64,000 nt of DNA, taken from Methylophilus glucosoxydans. GTDB lineage: Bacteria > Pseudomonadota > Gammaproteobacteria > Burkholderiales > Methylophilaceae. The stretch lies in the NCBI RefSeq assembly GCF_042676145.1, contig NZ_JBHTJW010000002.1, forward strand, positions 1,736,001 through 1,800,000, given 5' to 3'. The position numbers and the translations under genes are program-made. Below are positions 52,330 to 60,177 of the stretch, piece after piece. Positions within the stretch are counted from its first letter, which is position 1, and each line of letters opens with the position of its first letter. The notes under the pieces are model-generated. The model was not told where the DNA came from. It did no database searches and worked only from the letters and a program-made list of their open reading frames with translations.

Positions 52330-54174
52330 TTGAGCATTCAATTTGCAAACCTGATCAAAAGCATCAAAGATCTGACAATACACACATTGTATGCAAAGCT
52401 TATCATATTAATTTTTTGTATTACTTCCAGCTTGATACTCATGCAGGCTGGCTCTCTCTTTTTGCTCGACTACACTGCTAATAATCAAAAAGTCATTCAA
52501 GACATCACCAAAGAGCAGATTTTCTGGCAACATTTTTCTGACACCGCCATCGGAGAAGCGCCCGAGCAATTGACCGAAGCAATCCTTAAGGCCGATCCCC
52601 ATTTACGCTTTGACCTAGGCAAAATGGTGGCACAGATTAACAGTCATGATGCCACGCAAGTCAACCAACTGTTGCAGAAACTCAGAGAAGCAAGAGAAAA
52701 AATCAGTGACAGCCACTTTCAACAAGCGTCCATCATCTCGCAACGACTCACGGTTCAGACCTTAATCTCAAGCTATGAGCAATTGGTCGCGCTATTGTTG
52801 CAAGAGGTCGAGGCAAAGCAATCAGTGATTTCACTGCTGCAGCTGCTGAGCATTTATTTAGCCATCAGTTGCTTGATCACCATCGCGTTTAGAGCGAGAA
52901 AGCTCCTGGTTCATCGTCTGGATACGCTAGTCAGTTTTGCTGGCCAAGACGCGCAAAATGAACAGCGCGAGCAGGATGAAGATGAGTTTGTCAAAATTGA
53001 ACGTCTGGTCTACGAAACCTCGGCAAGACTAGAAGGGTTTAAAGCAGAAAACGAATGGTTCAATCAAAATAGCAGTGAACGCCTGCGTCGATTAATTAGA
53101 TCACAAGACTTTCTGCATGAATTTGTAGAATCTATCAACAACACTTTATTAAGCGAAACGGTCTTACGCAAAAGTTTATTCTCGCTGGAAAAGGCCTTAA
53201 ACATTTTAAATGTCTCTCTCATTTTTACCGAAAATGACTTGGGCATTTCAACAGAGCGCGTTTTATTTTCCAATCACAAACCAGAAAAACTCAGTGACGC
53301 CATTTTAGAAGATCTCACCACAACGAATCTAGTGAGATTCTGTACCAATGACAATTCGTCAGATGACAATGGCTTTCAATGCATTGCGGTCGGCTTCGTC
53401 ACTCCCACGGGGGCATTGGGCGTGTTACAGGTCGAGGCGGATCTTGAGCATGTGTTTGATGAAACAGAAACGCAGTTGATCGAACTGACGGCACATTTAC
53501 TTTCTATGGTGATGGGTTTCCAAGGACGGGAGCAAGAGGGGCGGCGTCTGGCATTGTTAGAAGAGCGTGCGGCCATTGCCCGCGAATTGCACGACTCTTT
53601 GGCGCAATCACTGTCGTTCATGAAAATTCAAATTTCGCGGCTGCAAAGTGCAAGCAACAACCAATTAGAGACGAATGAATTTCGCGGCATTGTCAACGAA
53701 TTGCGCGATGGTTTGAATACGGCTTATCGTGAGCTACGCGAGTTATTGGCAACCTTCCGCGTACATATGGATGTGCGGGGATTGAATTCGGCGATTCAGA
53801 CTGCCATTGATGAATTTAGCCAGCGCTCCAACCTATCCATTTCCCTGGATAATCGTCTGATAAACTGTCGCTTGACTGTCAATGAAGAGTTTCATATTTT
53901 ACATGTATTGCGTGAGGCACTCTCCAACGTAGTGCGCCATGCAAACGCAAGTAGAGTGGAAATCTCACTTAATTTTCAAAGCAGTGGAACCATCATTATC
54001 ATCATTGATGATGATGGTATTGGCTACACCGCCACTGAAGCGTCTGGCCATTATGGACAGAGCATCATGCAAGAGCGGGCAGAAAGCCTGGGGGGAAATG
54101 TTGCGGTTCTCAGACGCAAACAAGGGGGCACGCGAGTGCGCTTGATTTTCACGCCACAGTTGCCTCAATCATAG
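52330..54174 (+). CDS. NarX-like sensor histidine kinase
   Basis: The 614-residue protein has two membrane helices (about 24-46 and 166-190) enclosing a helical periplasmic domain, a HAMP-like stretch, a GAF-like domain (about 260-390), a HisKA_3 box with His421 (RAAIARELHDSLAQSL), and an ATPase domain with IIDDDGIGYT. This is the NarX/DegS layout, but I see no nitrate P-box in the periplasmic part, so the signal is probably different. The start is TTG with GGAG six bases upstream. The response regulator follows 14 bases later. Confidence 0.9.
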   Translation: MSIQFANLIKSIKDLTIHTLYAKLIILIFCITSSLILMQAGSLFLLDYTANNQKVIQDITKEQIFWQHFSDTAIGEAPEQLTEAILKADPHLRFDLGKMVAQINSHDATQVNQLLQKLREAREKISDSHFQQASIISQRLTVQTLISSYEQLVALLLQEVEAKQSVISLLQLLSIYLAISCLITIAFRARKLLVHRLDTLVSFAGQDAQNEQREQDEDEFVKIERLVYETSARLEGFKAENEWFNQNSSERLRRLIRSQDFLHEFVESINNTLLSETVLRKSLFSLEKALNILNVSLIFTENDLGISTERVLFSNHKPEKLSDAILEDLTTTNLVRFCTNDNSSDDNGFQCIAVGFVTPTGALGVLQVEADLEHVFDETETQLIELTAHLLSMVMGFQGREQEGRRLALLEERAAIARELHDSLAQSLSFMKIQISRLQSASNNQLETNEFRGIVNELRDGLNTAYRELRELLATFRVHMDVRGLNSAIQTAIDEFSQRSNLSISLDNRLINCRLTVNEEFHILHVLREALSNVVRHANASRVEISLNFQSSGTIIIIIDDDGIGYTATEASGHYGQSIMQERAESLGGNVAVLRRKQGGTRVRLIFTPQLPQS

Positions 54175-54188
54175 AAAGACATTTAAAA

Positions 54189-54830
54189 ATGATGCAGACC
54201 CAATACAAAGTGTTCTTGATTGATGATCATGCCCTCTTCCGCAAAGGGGTTGGGCAAATCATAGATGCAGACCCTGCATTCAAAGTAATCGGTGAAGCCG
54301 CCTCAGGGCAAGAGGGTTTGGATACTGCCATTGGCTTTAAACCAGACATTGTGTTGATAGACCTCAACATGAAAGGAATGAATGGCATAGAGACCTTACG
54401 CCAATTCAAAGCGTTAGACCTGACTGCCAAATATGTAGTGCTGACGGTGTCAGATGCTGAAGACGATTTATTAGAGGCCTTGCGCGCAGGTGCTGATGGC
54501 TACTTATTAAAAGACATGGAGCCGGAAGACCTCTGTGCCAACTTAAAAAAAGTCGCTAACGGCATGACGATTATTCAAGACACACTCACTGAAGTGCTGA
54601 GAACGGCGCTTTTAGAGCCCAAACCTCAACGTAAAGATGAGCAGGCTTCGCTCACTGAGCGTGAAAGAGAAATATTGCAATGTCTCAGTGACGGACTCAA
54701 TAACAAAACCATTGCGCGCAAACTTGGCATTAGCGACACCACCGTGAAAGTGCATATCAAACATTTACTGAGCAAACTTAAACTAAGTAGCCGCTTAGAA
54801 GCCGCAGTCTGGGCACACAATCAAAAATAA
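54189..54830 (+). CDS. NarL/FixJ-family response regulator
   Basis: The 213-residue protein has a receiver domain with phospho-acceptor Asp58 (IVLIDLNMKGMNG) and conserved Lys (YLLKDM), then a LuxR-type helix-turn-helix (about 150-207: LTEREREILQCLSDGLNNKTI, DTTVKVHIKHLLSKLKLSSR). NarL-type regulators often bind pairs of TAC-type heptamers in inverted 7-2-7 order. Three such dyads occur near genes of this locus. A hairpin of eight base pairs follows the gene. Confidence 0.93.
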   Translation: MMQTQYKVFLIDDHALFRKGVGQIIDADPAFKVIGEAASGQEGLDTAIGFKPDIVLIDLNMKGMNGIETLRQFKALDLTAKYVVLTVSDAEDDLLEALRAGADGYLLKDMEPEDLCANLKKVANGMTIIQDTLTEVLRTALLEPKPQRKDEQASLTEREREILQCLSDGLNNKTIARKLGISDTTVKVHIKHLLSKLKLSSRLEAAVWAHNQK

Positions 54831-54852
54831 GGTGTACTAGCGCAGACCTCGT

Positions 54853-54878
54853 GCCTTTTTAACGCTCAGCAAAAAGGC
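54853..54878 (+). terminator. Possible terminator hairpin after the response regulator
   Basis: GCCTTTTT and AAAAAGGC pair perfectly around a ten-base loop, 23 bases past the response-regulator stop. Only CTTT follows, so termination may be weak. Confidence 0.5.
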
Positions 54879-54997
54879 CTTTCACATCATGCGTAGGCGC
54901 AAAGTTACGCGCACGCCCCTATCAACACATTCTGAACGCTCCCCCCTCCAACGCAAGCTGTGTCGGCAATCAACGCTCCTTTGAAATCTTCACCAAC

Positions 54998-55013
54998 TAC
55001 CCCTTTAGGAGTA
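54998..55013. promoter_or_regulatory. Putative NarL-type 7-2-7 dyad upstream of the permease
   Basis: TACCCCT-TT-AGGAGTA has two inverted heptamers that both fit the NarL consensus TACYYMT. It lies 184 bases ahead of the permease gene and 168 past the response-regulator gene. Confidence 0.65.
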
Positions 55014-55196
55014 ATCCGTAGTGAGAATTTAGTAAACAGCTGCAAATCATCAAAATAGATTCCATTGTGGATGTATTGACTTAATCCCATGTGCAGTTGA
55101 TATCTGATTGTCATTGAACGTTGATCTTCTTATTAGCCTTTCTTGAAATCAGTAGATAGGTGAAAAAAAGAAGGCTTTTAGGGAAGGGAAAATAAG

Positions 55197-56891
55197 GTGA
55201 GTATAAATTCTTCGATTGATATATCTCAAGCCGGCTTCGCAGGTGGTGCTGAAAGCAAGCACACGCTGCATCGCAAGATTGGTTGGCAAGGTGCCTTTTG
55301 GGTTGCTAGTGGCGTGCCAGCGCTTGTATTGTTTTCTATGGGCGCCATTTCGGCAACGGTAGGCAAACCAGCTTGGTTGGTATGGGCCATTTCTATCACA
55401 TTTGGTTTTATTCAAGCATTTACGTATGCAGAAATTGCAGGCTTGTTTCCACATAAGTCTGGCGGTGCTTCGGTATATGGCGCGGTTGCATGGGTAAGAT
55501 ATAGCAAGTTTATCGCGCCAGTCTCAGTGTGGTGTAACTGGTTCGCATGGTCTCCAGTATTGGCGATCGGTTCTGGATTGGCTGCAGGCTACATTTTAAG
55601 TGCCTTATTTTCCCCAGATGCCGCCATCAACACCTGGCAAATTACTCTCATGGATTTGAGTAGCATTAAAGCTGGCTTAAGCTTAAGAATTAACGCAACG
55701 TTTATTCTCGGGGCTGCCGTTTTACTCACAGTGTTTTCGATACAGCACGGTGGTATTTTACGTTCTGCCAAAGCAACTATGATCCTGGGGGTCACAGCTT
55801 TAATTCCACTCATGCTGATAGGCTTGGTGCCTATCCTCACCGGCGACATGCCTATGGCGAATTTCTTTCCCTTGGCGCCTTTAAGTTATGACACAGCCGG
55901 GAATGTGATTGATGGTATTTGGAATATTGAAGGCTGGAAATTAATGGCGGCGGGCTTGTTTATTGCTGCCTGGTCAACGTATGCCTTTGAAACCGCCGTC
56001 TGTTACACACGAGAATTCAAGAACCCTAAAACAGATACTTTTAAGGCCATTTTCTACTCAGGTTTGCTGTGTATTGCGGTGTACACACTGGTGCCCATCG
56101 CTTTTCAGGCGCATTTAGGCTTAGGCCATTTGGTGACGCCAGCGGTGACAGATGCCGCGGGTAACGTAACGACTGGCGCGGTATACGATGGGATGTTGGC
56201 ACCAGACATTTACAGTGGCATGGGCGTTGCCGGAGTCTTGTCGAGTATGTTGGGCGGCTCCAAGCTGATTGTGACAGTATTGGTAATTATGCTGGTTTTG
56301 GCTCTTTTGCTCTCGATCATGACCTCCATGGCCGGTTCTTCTCGTACGCTTTATCAAGCCTCTGTCGATGGCTGGCTGCCCAAATACTTGTCTCAAGTCA
56401 ATGAGCATGGCGCGCCAACCAAAGCGATGTGGACAGATTTGTGTTTCAACCTGCTGTTATTGCTGATGTCAGACTATGTGTTTGTATTGGCTGCATCCAA
56501 TGTTGGTTACATCATTTTTAACTTCCTCAATCTGAATTCCGGCTGGATACACCGCATGGACAGACCGAACTGGGACCGTCCATACAAAGCACCTACTATC
56601 CTACTGCTTCTAGGCGGCTTGCTCGGTTTTGTTAACTTGGGATTGATGGGATTAGGCGCTGACGTCTGGGGGGCAGGCACCCTCAATGCCGGACTGTTTT
56701 TTGCAACCTTGATTGTGCCGGTTTTTATTTACAGACACTTTATCCAGGATAAAGGTGTATTTCCATCAGCCATGCTAGAAGATATGCAACTAGACAATGC
56801 AAAGGATGGCGTCATGAACCGCGCTGGCGTGCTCCCTTACATAGCGTTGCTGGTGGGCGTCTTCATTGTCTTCTGGCTGCATAGTATTTAG
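55197..56891 (+). CDS. APC-superfamily permease, probably for methylated amines
   Basis: The 564-residue protein has about 12 or more membrane helices and the APC features GVPALVLFSMGAISATVG, EIAGLFPHKSGGASVYGAVA and AYAFETA-like TYAFETAVCY. The GTG start is preceded by GGGAAGGG. Its position among tdm, tmm, dmm and GcvT-like genes suggests uptake of TMA, TMAO or a related amine; APC proteins of amino-acid and polyamine type are also possible. A strong terminator follows. Confidence 0.85.
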   Translation: MSINSSIDISQAGFAGGAESKHTLHRKIGWQGAFWVASGVPALVLFSMGAISATVGKPAWLVWAISITFGFIQAFTYAEIAGLFPHKSGGASVYGAVAWVRYSKFIAPVSVWCNWFAWSPVLAIGSGLAAGYILSALFSPDAAINTWQITLMDLSSIKAGLSLRINATFILGAAVLLTVFSIQHGGILRSAKATMILGVTALIPLMLIGLVPILTGDMPMANFFPLAPLSYDTAGNVIDGIWNIEGWKLMAAGLFIAAWSTYAFETAVCYTREFKNPKTDTFKAIFYSGLLCIAVYTLVPIAFQAHLGLGHLVTPAVTDAAGNVTTGAVYDGMLAPDIYSGMGVAGVLSSMLGGSKLIVTVLVIMLVLALLLSIMTSMAGSSRTLYQASVDGWLPKYLSQVNEHGAPTKAMWTDLCFNLLLLLMSDYVFVLAASNVGYIIFNFLNLNSGWIHRMDRPNWDRPYKAPTILLLLGGLLGFVNLGLMGLGADVWGAGTLNAGLFFATLIVPVFIYRHFIQDKGVFPSAMLEDMQLDNAKDGVMNRAGVLPYIALLVGVFIVFWLHSI

Positions 56892-56919
56892 TTCAAATTG
56901 GAACGCGTGGCCTAACCAA

Positions 56920-56951
56920 GGGTGAGCAAGTTTGATTGCTCACCCTTTTTT
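56920..56951 (+). terminator. Rho-independent terminator after the permease
   Basis: GGGTGAGCAA and TTGCTCACCC form a perfect 10-bp stem around six bases, followed by six Ts. It lies 28 bases past the permease stop. Confidence 0.93.
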
Positions 56952-57005
56952 AATACCTGCTCTGGGTGAGCTCAACTTTCTGAAGGTGTCACTTGAAGAC
57001 AACTT

Positions 57006-57021
57006 TACTTCTTAAGTAGTA
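57006..57021. promoter_or_regulatory. Putative response-regulator dyad upstream of the GcvT-like gene
   Basis: TACTTCTTAAGTAGTA is a 7-2-7 inverted repeat, with TACTTCT fitting the NarL consensus and TACTACT in the other arm. It ends 77 bases before the ATG and after the permease terminator. Confidence 0.55.
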
Positions 57022-57098
57022 CATCCTAAAGAGAGTGTTGAACAAATCTTTATTTTTATAGTATTCCGAATCATCAATTTAATGGGAGAAAAGTCATC

Positions 57099-58208
57099 AT
57101 GTCTAGAAACTCAGTACTCAATATTCGACACCGGGAATTAGGGTCAAATTTAGATGGCGACATCTGGAATAATATGCCTATTCCTTGGAGCTATCACACG
57201 GATGTCCATGATGAAGTTGTCGCGGTGAGGAGTCGTGCTGGCTTATACGACGTGTCTGGCTTAAACATCATCAATGTGGATGGCCCAGATGCAGAAAAGG
57301 TCCTTGATAGGCTGGTGGCTAAGGACATCACCAAACTCGAACCCGGCCACAGTGTCCTGGCTGCAGAAACGAATGAATCCGGTGCAATTTGTGATGACAT
57401 CATGATTATCAGAGACAGCGCCAATAGCTTTCGGCTCTCCCACGGCTCAGGCAAAACACCGGAAAACTTAAAAATGCTCTCGGCTGGCAAAGACGTGACC
57501 ATCGCGCCCGATCTTGATGCGCATATTTTATCTTTACAAGGCCCTCGGTCCTTAGCGATATTAGCGCCGCATGTCATCGACTTTGACCTGGCAAGCTTGG
57601 ATTATTTTAAGCACAAGCCCACCAGCCTATTTGGTAAAAATGTTGTCATTGCCCGCGGTGGTTATTCAGGAGAGCGTGGATACGAAGTCTATTGTAAGGG
57701 GCAAGATGCCATTGAAATATGGGATAAGATTTTAGAGGTTGGCAAGCCTTTGGGCGCGATTCCAGCCTCCTGGAACTCACTAGAGTTAACGCGCATTGAA
57801 GCAGCGCTCTTGTTTTTTCCATTCGAAATGCCTGAAGGTGATACCACGCCATGGGAGATCAACATGGGCTGGGGTGTGGACCTGGATAAAAAGGGAGACT
57901 ACATCGGCAAAGCGGCTGTATTGGCGTCCAAAGGCAAAGAGCGGGTGAAACAAGCTGGTTTAATCTGCAAATCACCAACGAGTGTTGAGGCTGGCGCAAA
58001 AATAGTCAAAGATGGGGTAGAGATCGGTGTCGTCACCAGCGCCTCCTTTAGCAATTATTTAATGCAGTCTTTAGCCATGGTGCATTTAAAGCCAGAATAC
58101 ACAGCGATTGGAACGGCAGTAGAAGTGGTGTGCAGCCATCAAAGAGTGTCAGCCTATGTGGCCCCTACCCCCTTTTATGATCCTATGAGACTAAGGACGC
58201 ACGCTTGA
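57099..58208 (+). CDS. GcvT-like folate-dependent protein
   Basis: The 369-residue protein resembles the glycine-cleavage T protein: SRAGLYDVSGLNIINVDGPDA, GGYSGERGYEVYCKGQDA, LELTRIEAALLFF and the ALASVAHL-type end (SLAMVHLKPEY). GcvT proteins place a C1 unit on tetrahydrofolate. Free-standing copies beside dimethylamine or dimethylglycine genes are probably demethylases or formaldehyde acceptors. No gcvH or gcvP is near. Its own dyad and terminator mark it as a separate transcription unit. A role in TMA-derived C1 transfer is inferred from position. Confidence 0.82.
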   Translation: MSRNSVLNIRHRELGSNLDGDIWNNMPIPWSYHTDVHDEVVAVRSRAGLYDVSGLNIINVDGPDAEKVLDRLVAKDITKLEPGHSVLAAETNESGAICDDIMIIRDSANSFRLSHGSGKTPENLKMLSAGKDVTIAPDLDAHILSLQGPRSLAILAPHVIDFDLASLDYFKHKPTSLFGKNVVIARGGYSGERGYEVYCKGQDAIEIWDKILEVGKPLGAIPASWNSLELTRIEAALLFFPFEMPEGDTTPWEINMGWGVDLDKKGDYIGKAAVLASKGKERVKQAGLICKSPTSVEAGAKIVKDGVEIGVVTSASFSNYLMQSLAMVHLKPEYTAIGTAVEVVCSHQRVSAYVAPTPFYDPMRLRTHA

Positions 58209-58294
58209 TGACGATAGCGCGTGCGATATCAGGCTGTCGATGTTGCATGCGCATCTAACGATGATGAGATCGTAAAAATACGTATTGCGTAAGT

Positions 58295-58329
58295 AGCAGG
58301 CGCCTATGAATGGGATGCCTGCTTTTTTT
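58295..58329 (+). terminator. Terminator after the GcvT-like gene
   Basis: AGCAGGC (58295-58301) pairs with GCCTGCT (58317-58323), followed by a run of seven Ts. It closes the trimethylamine locus and insulates the zinc regulon. Confidence 0.88.
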
Positions 58330-58337
58330 ACACACAA

Positions 58338-58400
58338 AATTGCAACATTGTTGCAATTAAATCCCCCACCCTTTAAAATGCAACAAAATTGCATTTTAAA
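58338..58400 (+). promoter_or_regulatory. Promoter with two long palindromes, probable Zur operators
   Basis: Box 1 (58338-58358) has arms AATTGCAACA and TGTTGCAATT around one base. Box 2 (58372-58400) has arms TTTAAAATGCAA and TTGCATTTTAAA around CAAAA. A promoter is visible between: -35 TTGCAA at 58351-58356, a 17-base spacer and -10 TAAAAT at 58374-58379. Box 1 covers the -35 and box 2 covers the -10 and start point, a repressor layout. Genes downstream are zinc-related, so Zur is the likely binder. Confidence 0.7.
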
Positions 58401-58408
58401 GTTCAAGC

Positions 58409-59200
58409 ATGTTATTCCCCAGTTTAATGCTGGCCTGTACCGTAGGTGGTGTGGTTTCGGTACTGATCGCCGGCTGGTTATCAAATACCCTGTTCGCCAA
58501 TCATGCGCGGCGCATGGTGGCATTTGCCGTGGGTGTACTGCTCGGGTTTGCTTTCACGGATTTATTACCGGAAGCCTTGAATCAAGGCATTAACCTCACC
58601 AACGCGGGCTGGATGCTAGTTGCAGGCATGTTGCTATTTTTCATTCTGGAGAAGCTGGCATTGTGGCGGCATTTCCATCATGCGGACGCTGCACCTGTTG
58701 CTACTCATCCTGTAGAAAAGCAGTCTGGCGGCCAGGTGGCCATTATTTTGCTGGGCGACGGTATCCATAATTTTGTCGATGGCATCTTGCTGGCAGCCAG
58801 TTTTCTGACAGATATCAAGTTGGGCTGGGTGACGGCATTTGCGATTGTCGCGCATGAAATCCCGCAAGAGATTTCAGATTTTATGGTGTTGATCCATGCT
58901 GGCTTGAGTAAACCCCGTGCGCTCCTGCTTAATATGCTTTCGGGTTCAGCCATGATTGTCGGTGGTTTGGTTGGCTGGTTGAGTTTTACGCATATTGCGC
59001 CGCTGATTCCGTACGCCTTGTTACTGGCCGCCGCCAGTTTTATCTACATCGCCCTGGCAGACTTAGTGCCAACGCTGCAAACGCAATATCGCCCGCAGGA
59101 TTTACTAGTGCAATGCCTGTTGATTGCTTGTGGCCTTGGCGTGGCTTGGCTTTCACCCTTTATCCAGCAACAGATTTTCCATGTTTGGAGCAGCACATGA
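58409..59200 (+). CDS. ZIP-family metal transporter
   Basis: The 263-residue protein has about eight membrane helices and the ZIP metal motifs GDGIHNFVDGILLAA (helix 4) and VAHEIPQEISDFMVL (helix 5), with a His-rich loop HFHHADAAPVATH. Zinc uptake is most likely. No clear ribosome site precedes the ATG, which is only eight bases after the second palindrome; the mRNA leader would be about 23 bases. The last codons overlap the next gene (ATGA). Confidence 0.9.
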   Translation: MLFPSLMLACTVGGVVSVLIAGWLSNTLFANHARRMVAFAVGVLLGFAFTDLLPEALNQGINLTNAGWMLVAGMLLFFILEKLALWRHFHHADAAPVATHPVEKQSGGQVAIILLGDGIHNFVDGILLAASFLTDIKLGWVTAFAIVAHEIPQEISDFMVLIHAGLSKPRALLLNMLSGSAMIVGGLVGWLSFTHIAPLIPYALLLAAASFIYIALADLVPTLQTQYRPQDLLVQCLLIACGLGVAWLSPFIQQQIFHVWSST

Positions 59201-60177
59201 CAGCAGGCAATGCAAAAATCCCGGTGACGATTTTAACTGGCTTTCTCGGCGCAGGTAAAACCACCCTGCTTAACCGCATTCTGCAAGAGCGACATGGCCA
59301 GCGCATTGCCGTGATTGAAAATGAGTTTGGCGAGACCGGCATAGACGGCGAGCTGTTGATTCAGGGTGACGAGCAAATCGTCGAGATGAATAACGGTTGC
59401 ATTTGCTGCACCGTACGTGGCGACCTGGTGCGTATTCTGGGCGATCTGGCGCAAAAACGTGCAGCGCAGGAAATTAGCTTTGACCGCGTGATTATCGAAA
59501 CCACAGGCCTGGCCGACCCGGCCCCAGTCGCACAAACCTTTTTTGTCGAAGATGACGTCTATGCCAGCTATCATCTAGATGCGATTATCACGGTGGTGGA
59601 TGCAGTGCATGCCATGCAGCAACTGGATGCGCACCACGAGGCACAAGAACAAGTCGGATTTGCCGATCGTATTCTGCTATCAAAAACGGATCTGGTCACG
59701 CCAGAGGCAGTGAGCGTCCTCACGGCAAGGCTGAACAACATCAACTTGAGAGCCCCGATTCACAGCGTGCACTTTGGCCAGACTGACCTCAGACAGATTC
59801 TGGATATTGATGGTTTTTCGCTGGATGCCATCCTGCAAATTGAGCCGGACTTCTTGCGTGACGTCAGCCATGCGCACGATGACGATGTGACTTCGTTCGT
59901 ATTTGGCAGCGAACGGCCATTTAATCTGGAAAAGCTGGAAACCTTTCTCGAATCCATCATCGCCGATTACGGCCCGCAGTTGCTACGCTACAAAGGCATT
60001 ATCCATGCCCACAACGATCCGCAGCGCATTGTTTTTCAAGGCGTTCACATGCTCATGAGTGGTGACCACACCACACAGTGGCAGCCTGATGAGCGCAAAG
60101 TGTCCACGCTGGTGTTTATCGGTACGGACCTCCCTCAAGACTACTTTAACGAAGGACTACATTTATGTCTGGTTTAA
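59197..60177 (+). CDS. COG0523 metallochaperone GTPase, first copy
   Basis: The 326-residue protein (from MTAGNAKIPVTILTGFLGAG) has Walker A GFLGAGKTT at about 15-23, the metal-binding CxCC in NNGCICCTVRGDL, a switch/base region LLSKTDLV, and a C-terminal CobW_C domain. It is of the YjiA/ZNG1 type, which binds zinc and delivers it to target enzymes. ATGA overlaps the ZIP gene by four bases. A longer upstream frame exists but would run inside the ZIP gene. Confidence 0.9.
   Translation: MTAGNAKIPVTILTGFLGAGKTTLLNRILQERHGQRIAVIENEFGETGIDGELLIQGDEQIVEMNNGCICCTVRGDLVRILGDLAQKRAAQEISFDRVIIETTGLADPAPVAQTFFVEDDVYASYHLDAIITVVDAVHAMQQLDAHHEAQEQVGFADRILLSKTDLVTPEAVSVLTARLNNINLRAPIHSVHFGQTDLRQILDIDGFSLDAILQIEPDFLRDVSHAHDDDVTSFVFGSERPFNLEKLETFLESIIADYGPQLLRYKGIIHAHNDPQRIVFQGVHMLMSGDHTTQWQPDERKVSTLVFIGTDLPQDYFNEGLHLCLV

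Larger units (their letters stand above)
54831..55196. other. 366-bp region ahead of the permease
   Basis: No gene seen. It holds a hairpin (54853-54878) near the response-regulator stop and the clearest 16-bp dyad of the locus (54998-55013), 184 bases before the permease start. The final 60 bases are A/G-rich and include GGGAAGGG, the likely ribosome site. Confidence 0.5.
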
